The notes below the pieces were generated by a model. It did not search any database and had not been told where the DNA came from. It worked only from the letters and a program-made list of their open reading frames with translations. From IMG/VR virus record IMGVR_UViG_3300025132_007932, positions 34,425-98,424 of that record: a stretch of 64,000 bases of DNA; one strand, given 5' to 3'. The stretch comes from a virus. The position numbers and the translations under genes are program-made. Numbering within the stretch: the stretch's first letter is position 1; each line of letters starts with the position of its first letter. This document shows positions 54,582 through 63,000 of the stretch, one piece after another.

Positions 54582-56072
54582 ATGGCCCTAAAAAAATTCA
54601 AACAAAACGATATTATTGTAAACACAATGGAAGCTCACCCCAGGTGTGAGTTTTTCATTTATAATGGTTCTGTATACTACAACAATATAGGCTATAATTC
54701 TGGGTCATTTTCTCAACATTCTAAAAATTCACCAACCGGTAATGTCAATTTATATGAATATAATGTTGATAGGCTGAGCGGCGCCGTTGATTATGCGCTG
54801 AGTGGTCCGGGAGAAAACTTACCGGCCTTCCCTACGACACCAAGACCCCGACCCACTGCCGGCACCAACCCGTTCATATTTCCATTTATCACGAAAGACT
54901 CACATCGCATATTCTTTAACACGGTAACAGGCGGAACAGATTCTTTTTTTGATGCAGCGACCGGAGATATTCTATATGGTGAATATCCAATGTCAGCATC
55001 AATATCAAAAGAACTTATCGTAAATGATGTATCCGGAACGGCAATGGGCCTTGGGAGATTTAAGGATAATCCACATTACCGAGCACTTCGAAGTAAATTA
55101 AATTATTTGGGATCGGTAAGTGAACATTACAAAATCTCTTCACCTGATGACGGGTTTCAACCAGGTGATCCTGGAGCTGCAGCAGAATATCAATGGCACA
55201 AAGATCATCAAAGAATGTCTATCGTTCATATACCGTCAATTTTTTATGGTTCTCAAATAAAGCCCGGATCGGTTTCCTTGAAGTGGTATATCACCGGTGC
55301 TCTGGCGGCAGAAGTGCGCGACATAAACCAGAACGGAGAACTAATTCAAGTTTCAGGCGGCCACGGTACCCCTGGGTTTAGCGCCGGCGGCACTGCCACG
55401 AGCGCAAAAAACAAAACCGATGCTTTTGCTTGCTCAACTGGTTCTGTTGCTGGTGTTGTTTTGTACGATGAAGGGTTCATTATTTTAACTGGTTCTTGGC
55501 CACTTTCGAAAGAAAGCATAATATTGGTTCCCGGCCGCATCACCGCATCTGGCCCGCACCCAGGAAATTCAAATAATTATCTTCCCAGATGGTGGAATTG
55601 GGGCGCTGGAATGAACGACGGAGCAAACAGTTCATCAATGGACGGCATGTTTAAGCTGGCCCCAGACGGTACACAAGCTATAGGTAGTGACTATGCTAAT
55701 AGCCAATTTAGTTCCGCATCGTTTGGATTATCCTTTCAGGGCACTACCAATACGCAAGTGGTTACGATGTTTGCAAACGCAAGACGCGGCGAGGTAAATT
55801 ACTCCAATAATCCAACATTTCTTCAGTATAACCAACCTTTGCTAAGAAAAACTTCATCATTTGTTTATGAAGAAAATCCAAATAGATTAATAAAAAATAC
55901 GGTTAGTTCGAGTTTTTCAGATCATTCGGCGTCGTTCGAGCGACAGGTATATATATCAAGAGTTGCATTATATGATAGTAATAAAAACCTAATCGGCTTG
56001 GCTACCTTAAGTAATCCAATCAGAAAAAAAGAAGACGAAGATATAACCTTTAAATTGAAACTGGATATATAG
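54582..56072 (+). CDS. Fibre-like structural protein, paralogue B2
   Basis: A 496-residue protein sharing its middle and C-terminal motifs with the 53427 gene but longer by about 115 residues. The N-terminus (LKKFKQNDIIVNTMEAHPR) is different. The additional part contains Gly- and Ser-rich segments. No good ribosome site is visible, and the start is 13 bases after the previous stop, so it may depend on re-initiation. It is the last gene of the tail module. Confidence 0.66.
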   Translation: MALKKFKQNDIIVNTMEAHPRCEFFIYNGSVYYNNIGYNSGSFSQHSKNSPTGNVNLYEYNVDRLSGAVDYALSGPGENLPAFPTTPRPRPTAGTNPFIFPFITKDSHRIFFNTVTGGTDSFFDAATGDILYGEYPMSASISKELIVNDVSGTAMGLGRFKDNPHYRALRSKLNYLGSVSEHYKISSPDDGFQPGDPGAAAEYQWHKDHQRMSIVHIPSIFYGSQIKPGSVSLKWYITGALAAEVRDINQNGELIQVSGGHGTPGFSAGGTATSAKNKTDAFACSTGSVAGVVLYDEGFIILTGSWPLSKESIILVPGRITASGPHPGNSNNYLPRWWNWGAGMNDGANSSSMDGMFKLAPDGTQAIGSDYANSQFSSASFGLSFQGTTNTQVVTMFANARRGEVNYSNNPTFLQYNQPLLRKTSSFVYEENPNRLIKNTVSSSFSDHSASFERQVYISRVALYDSNKNLIGLATLSNPIRKKEDEDITFKLKLDI

Positions 56073-56078
56073 TATAAT
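56049..56078 (+). promoter_or_regulatory. Candidate sigma70 promoter of the RuvC-like gene
   Basis: A perfect TATAAT (56073-56078) lies 8 bases before the ATG at 56086, and a weak -35 (TTTAAA, 56049-56054) is 18 bases upstream. Transcription from here would begin almost at the ATG, giving a leaderless message. This is consistent with the lack of a ribosome site. It overlaps the 3' end of the previous gene. Confidence 0.45.
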
Positions 56079-56085
56079 ACAGACC

Positions 56086-56655
56086 ATGGTTTTGGGAATA
56101 GACATATCTACCAGTATTACCGGTTTTGCCGTTGTCGGCGACGGGCAACTGTTACATTATAGCTCTGTTGATTTACGTAAACAAAAAGGTATATTTGCAA
56201 AGGCTAATTTTCTAAAAGAATATATTGAAGATTTATTTGAAAATTATCAATTAGATCAAGAAGGAAATTGGGGAGTATCAAAGCACCCAATAAAACACAT
56301 ATACATAGAGCAGCCTTTACACATGTTCATGAAAGGAAAATCTTCAGCAAAGACTCTTTCTGCTTTGATGACATTTAACGGGGTAGTCTCTTGGCTTGTT
56401 TATGAAATGTTTGACATTGAGCCGAAGTATATAGCAGCAACGAGCGCTAGGAAACATTGTGGAATTAAAGTTAAACGCGGCGAAAAATCGAAAGAGGTCG
56501 TACTACAACATCTTTTGAATAATGAGCCGGCTTTTAAAATAGCATATACAAAGTATGATAATCCAAAAGCAGAGTCTTATGATCAGGCAGATGCAATAGT
56601 GGTGGCAAAAGCGGGCGATATAATTGAAAAAGACATAGAAACAACCGAAGGATAA
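56086..56655 (+). CDS. RuvC-like Holliday-junction resolvase / RNase H-fold nuclease
   Basis: A 189-residue RNase H-fold protein. The first strand VLGIDISTSITGFAV holds the first catalytic Asp (Asp6). Glu75 in IYIEQPLH and the Asp pair in DQADAIVVAKAG (Asp166 and Asp169) are the other acidic residues expected of RuvC-type enzymes. In phages such enzymes resolve recombination and replication branches before packaging; T4 uses the unrelated gp49. The start must be here, since the catalytic strand begins at residue 3. There is no ribosome site; a TATAAT lies directly upstream. Confidence 0.8.
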   Translation: MVLGIDISTSITGFAVVGDGQLLHYSSVDLRKQKGIFAKANFLKEYIEDLFENYQLDQEGNWGVSKHPIKHIYIEQPLHMFMKGKSSAKTLSALMTFNGVVSWLVYEMFDIEPKYIAATSARKHCGIKVKRGEKSKEVVLQHLLNNEPAFKIAYTKYDNPKAESYDQADAIVVAKAGDIIEKDIETTEG

Positions 56656-56666
56656 TATATATTTAT

Positions 56667-56912
56667 GTGGATAAGGAATATCAACAAAAAATTATCTTCG
56701 GAATCGGAGATATAGTTGAAGAATCTACGCTACTAGTCCCACCGGGAAGAAGACCGTGGAAAGGCATAGTGGTAAAAGTAGAGACAGACGATTATTTCTC
56801 AGATATAGACGGTACGTTTCCGGGATGTTCAGTAGAAGTATATTGGCCATCCCAAGGATACTCAGAGCATCTGCCATCAGATGTGGTAAAATTAATAGAG
56901 AAAAAATCTTGA
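56667..56912 (+). CDS. Small unknown protein
   Basis: An 81-residue protein read from GTG 56667; no in-frame ATG exists near the start. AAGGA is about 15 bases upstream, too far to be ideal. The sequence is beta-rich: IIFGIGDIVEE, RPWKGIVVKVE, VEVYWPSQGYSEHL, VKLIEKKS. This looks like a small SH3-like barrel but has no named match. It lies between the resolvase and the FKBP gene. Confidence 0.58.
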   Translation: MDKEYQQKIIFGIGDIVEESTLLVPPGRRPWKGIVVKVETDDYFSDIDGTFPGCSVEVYWPSQGYSEHLPSDVVKLIEKKS

Positions 56913-56937
56913 CACTTGTTGTCAAATAGAATATACT
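56909..56937 (+). promoter_or_regulatory. Near-consensus sigma70 promoter with overlapping inverted repeat
   Basis: TTGACA (56909-56914), a 17-base spacer and TATACT (56932-56937) form a near-perfect sigma70 promoter for the FKBP gene at 56972. TGTCAA at 56920-56925 makes an inverted repeat with the -35 (TTGACA-N5-TGTCAA, 56909-56925), which could be an operator. Start of transcription would be near 56944, giving a leader of about 28 bases with TAGGAG. The promoter begins inside the last codons of the preceding gene. Confidence 0.75.
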
Positions 56938-56971
56938 AGTTAAGTTGATTTCATTAACAATAGGAGAAAAA

Positions 56972-57556
56972 ATGAAAGTAGAATTAGGGCACCGAGTAAA
57001 GGTGCATTATGTCGGTAGACTAAATGATGGAACTGAATTTGATAATTCTTATGTCCGCGGTGCACCAATAGAATTCGAGGCTGGCTCCGGACAGATGATA
57101 ATTGGATTCGAAAGAGCCGTTATAGGTATGGAAGTAGGAGAAACTAAGAATCATGTGACTATCCCTTGTCATCAGGGCTATGGTGATAGAAACGAGAATG
57201 CAATCCAAGAAGTGCCACGCGCAGCATTCCGACCTGATTTCGAATTTGAGACTGGGGGAGTAATCCAAGGAAATGGACCCCATGGACCCTTCATTGCTAC
57301 AATTAAGGAACACAATGATGAATCGGTGTTTTTGGATATGAATCATCCATTAGCCGGCGAAATTTTGTTTTTCGATATTAACGTTGTCTCATCTGAAGAT
57401 CCCAACGAGTCAGCAAGTGAACAAGAAGAGCCTGTTCTTGCAGAATGGAGCAAGTCAATGAAAAAGGCTGAACTACTTGAGGTAGCGAAGACTCGCGGCC
57501 TAGGCGTCAATACTCGTTCTACAAAAGCTCAAATCATTGAAGCTCTTGAAGCTTAA
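56972..57556 (+). CDS. SlyD-like FKBP prolyl isomerase with SAP-like C-terminal domain
   Basis: The start is ATG 56972 with TAGGAGAAAAA upstream; the longer reading from 56945 adds residues unlike the family. The 194-residue protein begins VKVHYVGRLNDGTEFDNSY, and residues 40-60 include IIGFERAVIGMEVGE, both diagnostic of FKBP-type isomerases. A middle segment (about residues 65-120) corresponds to the insert-in-flap chaperone domain of SlyD. The last 37 residues (KSMKKAELLEVAKTRGLGVN, then TRSTKAQIIEALEA) form a SAP/Rho-N-like helix-extended loop-helix, a nucleic-acid-binding fold. It may help fold phage proteins, perhaps while attached to DNA. It has its own strong promoter. Confidence 0.85.
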   Translation: MKVELGHRVKVHYVGRLNDGTEFDNSYVRGAPIEFEAGSGQMIIGFERAVIGMEVGETKNHVTIPCHQGYGDRNENAIQEVPRAAFRPDFEFETGGVIQGNGPHGPFIATIKEHNDESVFLDMNHPLAGEILFFDINVVSSEDPNESASEQEEPVLAEWSKSMKKAELLEVAKTRGLGVNTRSTKAQIIEALEA

Positions 57557-57619
57557 ATCTTAAACTCTATCTTATCACATTTACCACAATGTTGTGTTAT
57601 GTTGCTGATAGGAGATTAA

Positions 57620-58558
57620 GTGAACAAAAAAGAAGCCAAAAAGATTCTACATGAAACTCTTGGGTACTACTCAGACAAGGGTAACGAGTTACTTTTCACG
57701 TGCCCTTCGTGCAATCATCACAAGCGTAAGTTCTCTATTAACTTGGATAAAAATGCTTATAAGTGTTGGGTTTGTGATTATCGCGGTCGTAGTATTAGGC
57801 GCCTTATTAGACGTTTTGGTACGTATACACAACTACAGAAATGGGACGCAATATCGCACAGGACAGATCTTGAAAGGTTTGCTGACCTCTTTATGGATCC
57901 AGTCGTACGAGAGGGCAAGGAAAAAGTACAACTCCCAGAAGAATTCATAAGCTTGTCTTCTGAAAAAGTACCAGCTACAGGCCTTTATGCAATCAAGTAT
58001 TTACAATCTAGAGGTATTACAAAAGCCGACATCCTTAAGTGGAAGATCGGCTTCTGTTTTAGTGGAGAATACCGCAACAGAATCATTATTCCATCTTTCG
58101 ACGATGATGGCGATTGTAGCTACTTTATCGCGAGATCCTATAGTGGAGACTCCTATAAGTATAAAAATCCAAGAGCGTCAAAGGATATAGTGTTTAATGA
58201 GCTATTTATTGACTGGAATTCAGACTTAGTATTAGTCGAAGGAGTATTTGATGCACTTGTCGCCGGAAATGCTGTTCCTATATTGGGTTCAACCTTACGG
58301 TCCGGGTCCGAATTATTACGAAAGATTGTATGGAACGACACCCCAATCTACATCGCACTCGATCCCGACGCTGCGGAAAAAGAACGTCGGATTATTAAGA
58401 TGTTGTTGGAATATGATATTGAACTTTATAAAATAGATATATCTGGATACGAGGATGTAGGTTCAATGTCAAAAGACATGTTCGAGAAGCGTAAAAACAA
58501 CGCGGCATTAATCGATAGAGATAACTATTTATTGCTAGATTTACTATCAGCAGTATAA
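57620..58558 (+). CDS. DNA primase, gp61/DnaG-like
   Basis: Start GTG at 57620 with GGAG upstream. The 312-residue protein has an N-terminal zinc finger: CPSCNHHKRKF, then CWVCDYRGRS. The TOPRIM domain shows LVLVEGVFDALVAG (catalytic Glu) and YIALDPDAAEK (Asp-x-Asp), at about residues 200-260. It would make RNA primers for the lagging strand with the phage helicase, which is not in this window. Size and layout match T4-type gp61. The 63-base gap upstream holds no strong promoter. Confidence 0.88.
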   Translation: MNKKEAKKILHETLGYYSDKGNELLFTCPSCNHHKRKFSINLDKNAYKCWVCDYRGRSIRRLIRRFGTYTQLQKWDAISHRTDLERFADLFMDPVVREGKEKVQLPEEFISLSSEKVPATGLYAIKYLQSRGITKADILKWKIGFCFSGEYRNRIIIPSFDDDGDCSYFIARSYSGDSYKYKNPRASKDIVFNELFIDWNSDLVLVEGVFDALVAGNAVPILGSTLRSGSELLRKIVWNDTPIYIALDPDAAEKERRIIKMLLEYDIELYKIDISGYEDVGSMSKDMFEKRKNNAALIDRDNYLLLDLLSAV

Positions 58559-58568
58559 GGATTATCAA

Positions 58569-58940
58569 ATGAAAATTACAAAGAAGCAACTAAAAGATCT
58601 TATAGCAGAGGAGATTGAAGCAACCATCGACGAGGGCGCCGAGCTAAAGATTCCAGTCGAAAAATACGATGCCTTCAAAAGAAAGATCGAACAATGGGCT
58701 ATGTTGTTCAACAAATTTACCGCGTATACAAGAGATATTCATCGTCAGGACTTTGATCGAAAAACTGACGGAAAAAGAATAGCTAGAATGGCTTACAAGC
58801 TTGAAAGCGAACTTAGAAAAATTATGCAAGAATTTGATTTTGACGCCAAGGTTTATGATGATGAGCGCTACGCAATGCGCCAGAAGCTTGATAGGTTTGA
58901 TGGCGATAGTGAATTTTTCTTAGAAAAAGATAACGACTGA
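58569..58940 (+). CDS. Unknown protein with capsid-targeting-like N-terminus
   Basis: A 123-residue charged, helical protein whose N-terminus KITKKQLKDLIAEEIE closely resembles that of the next gene (RITKKQLKQIVAEEVA). The segment I-A-E (or V-A-E) followed by Glu matches the (I/L)-x-E cleavage pattern of T4-type prohead proteases and the capsid-targeting peptides of T4 internal proteins. If that holds, this would be an internal head protein injected with the DNA. This is inference from a short motif. The 3' base is shared with the next start. Confidence 0.6.
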   Translation: MKITKKQLKDLIAEEIEATIDEGAELKIPVEKYDAFKRKIEQWAMLFNKFTAYTRDIHRQDFDRKTDGKRIARMAYKLESELRKIMQEFDFDAKVYDDERYAMRQKLDRFDGDSEFFLEKDND

Positions 58941-59884
58941 TGAGAATAACCAAAAAACAATTAAAGCAGATTGTTGCGGAAGAGGTAGCTCATAGGTTGC
59001 TAGATCAAATTATCGAAGAACAACTTGAAGCATACCTAGTAGAGAATGGCGATCTTGCAGCATACAAGAAGGCCAAAAAGAGAGACTTAGTTTCTAAGGT
59101 CAAGAAGGGCCTTCTTTCAACGGCCGCCGTCGGTGCTCTTTTTGGATTACTAAATCAAAAAACGACTGACTACGCAGATATCAAAGCGGCAGAACGTGAG
59201 ATGGTCCAGCAAGCAAATGTTGAAAAAGCAAACACTGACGAAGCCCAACTAGAGCAATTTGCAGATCAGCTAAACAATACTGCCCGATATATGTGGGGTG
59301 TTGGAGATCAAGGAGCAATGCCTGTGCCCGGCACCGATGGCAAGATAACAGTGCTACCTCCGAGCTACAGCTTAGCTGTTCGCGCATTCTTGGATAAAAA
59401 AGAAAATGTAAAAAGAGCAGCCGAGGGTGAAGAGCCAATTATGAGATATGGCGAAATTGATTTAGAGAACATTCCCCAGGTTAGCGGAGAAAACTACAAA
59501 GGGTCATATGAAGAAAACGTAGAAGAGTTTTTCAATGTCTATTCCGGCAAAGACATGGTGGACGCTATCAACGTTGTTCAGAAGGTGCCGGAACTCGATG
59601 TGGTTTCTGGCACAGGAACCGAACAGATGATTGTTATGGTAAACCCAAATAAAATAGATCCTAACTATATCTTGCCTGAACTTGGTATGACTGCAGCAGA
59701 TTATTACAATTCTCAGTATGGGACATTTTTGGGCTCCGGAGAGAAAGAGGCATTAGACACGGGCGCCCCAGACACAGACTTAGATGCTGAGTTGATTCAA
59801 AAAACAAAAGAAAGAGCGGGTAACTTGAAAGAAAGTAAGATTACTTGGAAAAATTACAAAAACCGAAAGAAAAAGCTTGCATAG
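58940..59884 (+). CDS. Unknown protein with capsid-targeting-like N-terminus and hydrophobic segment
   Basis: A 314-residue protein that shares its first 16 residues, in pattern, with the 58569 gene. A moderately hydrophobic segment lies around residues 59-71 (LLSTAAVGALFGL). After that come charged helices and an acidic C-terminal half. As with its neighbour, the N-terminus resembles a prohead-protease-cleaved leader. No named family is recognised. The stop codon overlaps a perfect 12-base palindrome at 59884-59895. Confidence 0.6.
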   Translation: MRITKKQLKQIVAEEVAHRLLDQIIEEQLEAYLVENGDLAAYKKAKKRDLVSKVKKGLLSTAAVGALFGLLNQKTTDYADIKAAEREMVQQANVEKANTDEAQLEQFADQLNNTARYMWGVGDQGAMPVPGTDGKITVLPPSYSLAVRAFLDKKENVKRAAEGEEPIMRYGEIDLENIPQVSGENYKGSYEENVEEFFNVYSGKDMVDAINVVQKVPELDVVSGTGTEQMIVMVNPNKIDPNYILPELGMTAADYYNSQYGTFLGSGEKEALDTGAPDTDLDAELIQKTKERAGNLKESKITWKNYKNRKKKLA

Positions 59885-59905
59885 TCAATATTGACGTGGT
59901 ATATT
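59877..59905 (+). promoter_or_regulatory. Candidate promoter with 12-base palindrome in the spacer
   Basis: A weak -35 (TTGCAT, 59877-59882), 17 bases, and an extended -10 (TGG followed by TATATT, 59897-59905) precede the mini-gene at 59922. The spacer contains GTCAATATTGAC (59884-59895), a perfect palindrome placed where a repressor would block polymerase. Its half-site TTGAC also occurs in the 56909 promoter's inverted repeat, although with opposite arm orientation. Confidence 0.45.
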
Positions 59906-59921
59906 AATAGTTGAGGGCACA

Positions 59922-60041
59922 ATGGTTTTTGTATTAAACACTATTCTTAGAGCAGTATGTTTTGAGATCGGCTGGGTTTTTGGCACATTTATTATGCCAA
60001 TCCTGCTACATTCTTGCTTTGGGATGTCCTATATTAATTAA
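59922..60041 (+). CDS. Mini membrane protein (39 residues)
   Basis: This small frame starts at ATG 59922 with GAGGG five bases upstream and ends in TAA at 60039-60041. Nearly the whole protein is hydrophobic: VFVLNTILRAVCFEIGWVFG followed by TFIMPILLHSCFG, which would span a membrane. It fills the only gap above 100 bases in this part of the window. A good ribosome site, a candidate promoter and tight spacing (12 bases to the next gene) support it. Its function is unknown. Confidence 0.5.
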   Translation: MVFVLNTILRAVCFEIGWVFGTFIMPILLHSCFGMSYIN

Positions 60042-60053
60042 ACCGGAGGATAT

Positions 60054-63000
60054 GTGAAATTTGCTCATATTAGTGATACTCACATTAAAAATTTAAAATA
60101 TCATTACGAATATCGAGTCATCTTTGAGCAGCTATACGAAAAGCTGCGAGAAGAAAATGTTGATTACATAGTTCATACGGGTGACGTCGCCCACACAAAG
60201 ACTCAGATTTCCCCAGAGTATGTGGAGTTGTGCGCACAATTTTTTGAGAATCTTGCGAACATTGCACCGACGTATGCTATTCTAGGTAATCATGATGGCA
60301 ACCTGAAGAACAGTAGTCGTCAAGATGCTTTGACGCCGATCTTTAATGCATTGGACCATCCGAACCTGCATCTGTTGAAGGATTCGGGAGAGACAAATAT
60401 TGGCGACAAGTTCTGCTTTAACGTACTTTCAGTATTCGATCGCGATAACTGGATCAAGCCAACAAACGCAGACAAGATCAATATAGCCCTATATCACGGC
60501 TCAATCAGTAATTGTAAGACAGATGTTGGCTGGGTAATGCTTAACGGCGAAGATACAATGGAGATCTTCGATGGATTTGATTTTGCGATGCTTGGAGATA
60601 TTCACCGCCGTCAGATCCTTGACAAGACCGGCCGCATTTGGTACGCCGGCAGCACCGTACAGCAGAATCACGGCGAAACCAACGATAAGGGTATCCTTAT
60701 TTGGGATATCAAATCAAAGGATGAATGGGATGTTGAGCCTGTTGTATTCAATAATCCGAAGCCGTTCATTACTTTAGAGCTTACGCCAAAGGGTCGTATG
60801 CCAAAGGGCGCAAGTGTCCCAGAGGGAGCTAGGCTTCGTATTGTGAGTAATAACAATTTGCCGCTCAATACCATGAAGCGTGCAATGGACATTGCAAAAC
60901 ATCGGTTTAAGCCGGAAGTGGTGACGTTTCTTAACCGGGCTGCCGGCGAACGCGGAGATGTCACCGAACTCACGGATAACCTGAAGACGGAAAACCTCCG
61001 AGACATCAACATTCAAGAAGAGTTGATGGATGAATATCTAAAAGAATATCAAGTTGAGACTTCGACATTGGAAAAAATATATGAACTTAACCGTAAATAT
61101 AAGAAAATGGTCGAAGATGAAAATGATATCTCTAGAAATGTTAACTGGAAATTAGCCAATTTTGAGTTTGACAACTTATTTAATTATGGGGAAAACAACA
61201 ATGTCGGCTTTGATGAGCTTAACGGGATTACAGGGATCTTTGGCAAGAACTTTTCTGGGAAGAGTAGTATTATTGATGCTGTGCTTTGGACTCTTTTTAA
61301 CACAACCTCGAAAAATGAGCGCAAGAATCTCAATGTTATTAACCAGAATAAAGAATTCTGTCGAGGTAAGTTGACGATTGTTGTTGGCCACAAAACTTAT
61401 ACAGTCGAAAGAACTGCTGAAAAATATATTAAACGCTTAAAGGGCGAAGAAACGCAGGAGGCGAAAACTGACCTCAATTTTGAAGTATACGATGAAGTTC
61501 TGGGTGATACAACATCATTAAACGGTTTAAGTCGGATACACACGGATGCAATTATTAGAAAACACTTTGGAGAATGTGAAGACTTTTTGATTTCATCAAT
61601 GGCATCTCAACATGGCGCCCTGGCTTTCATTGATGAGGGCTCCACACGACGTAAAGAGATTATTGCCAAGTTTCTTGATTTAGAAATTTTTGAAAAGAAA
61701 TTTAAGCTTGCAAAAGAAGATAGCACCGATTTGAAGGGTGCAATCCGGCGCCTAGGTGAACGAGATTATGACGAAGAAATAGAAGAAGCAGTCCAAAACT
61801 TATCTACTAAGAAAAAACAGCTTGATGCACATGAGGAACAATGCACCTATCTTAAAACAGAGATGGATAATATGGCTCGCGACTGTGAGGATTTGAGGGT
61901 TAGCATAGAGGCTATCCCAGAAGAGGTGATCAACGTTGCAGATACGACACGTCAGATTCAAAAGAAGCAGATGCAAGTATCCTCATATGAAGCAGAAAAT
62001 AAGCAAAATGTCATATACTTAAACGAAAAGCGTTTGGTGGCGCAAAAGATCGATGATTATTTAGGGCAGATAGATGCTGTCACGCTCGCTAAACAAAGTG
62101 ATGCCATCGAAGCTTTGAGAAATCAACACGCAGAACAGATAAATACTGTAGATTCTTTATTGAAAAAGGTAGAACAGATAGAAAAGAAGTCAAAGCTTCT
62201 TCAAGGTCACAAATATGATCCTAACTGTGAATATTGCTGTGAAAATGAATTTGTTAAGGAAGCCCACGATGCTGTAAACAGTTTGCCGAAAATCAGAAAT
62301 GAACAAGCTTCTGAGCAGTCACAATTAAGAATGATCGACGCAAAGCTTCAGAGCTTACGTCCGAAGTTGATTCAAGAAAAGTTATCCAAGTACAACAAGG
62401 TTGCTGACAAGAAAAATATAGTTACTCATGAAATAGCAGATCTTAATTTGTCGATTGAGAAAAATCAAGCATCCATTGAGCGTATAGGTTATGAATTAAG
62501 AGAGCTGGAAGAAAAGAAGCAAAAGTACGAAGAAAATAAAGATGTTATCGAGAATTTTGAAGAATTTACAAATGAATTGGCCTCCTGTACTGCGAAGCTG
62601 GAAAAAGCCAACAACAGTTACAAAAAATGTCAAAACCAAACTTTAACTCTTTACAAAGAGGTCGGCTCGCTAGAAAAGAACGTAGAAAACATCAAAGAAC
62701 AAAAACAGGAGTATTTAAACTTACAAGAGGAATTCTCGGCCTATGATCTTTATATGCGTTGTATGCACACATCTGGCATTGCTTACGATATTATTAAACG
62801 CAAACTTCCAGTTATCAACCAAGAGGTCGCAAAAGTCTTAGCAAACATTGTTGACTTTGAAATCTTCTTTGAAGATTCTGGTAAGAAATTCGATATTTTC
62901 ATTAAACACCCCAAACATGAACCTCGTCCTATCGAGATGGCTTCTGGTGCCGAAAAGACTATGGGTGCAATGGCAATTAGATTAGCGCTCTTAAGTGTTT

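Noticed and set aside
56945-56971. Longer TTG start for the FKBP gene
   Set aside because: ATG 56972 has a good TAGGAG site, and the FKBP fold begins there.
57585-57596. CACAA-TG-TTGTG inverted repeat before the primase
   Set aside because: The arms are only five bases with a two-base loop and no T-run, so it is neither a convincing terminator nor an operator.
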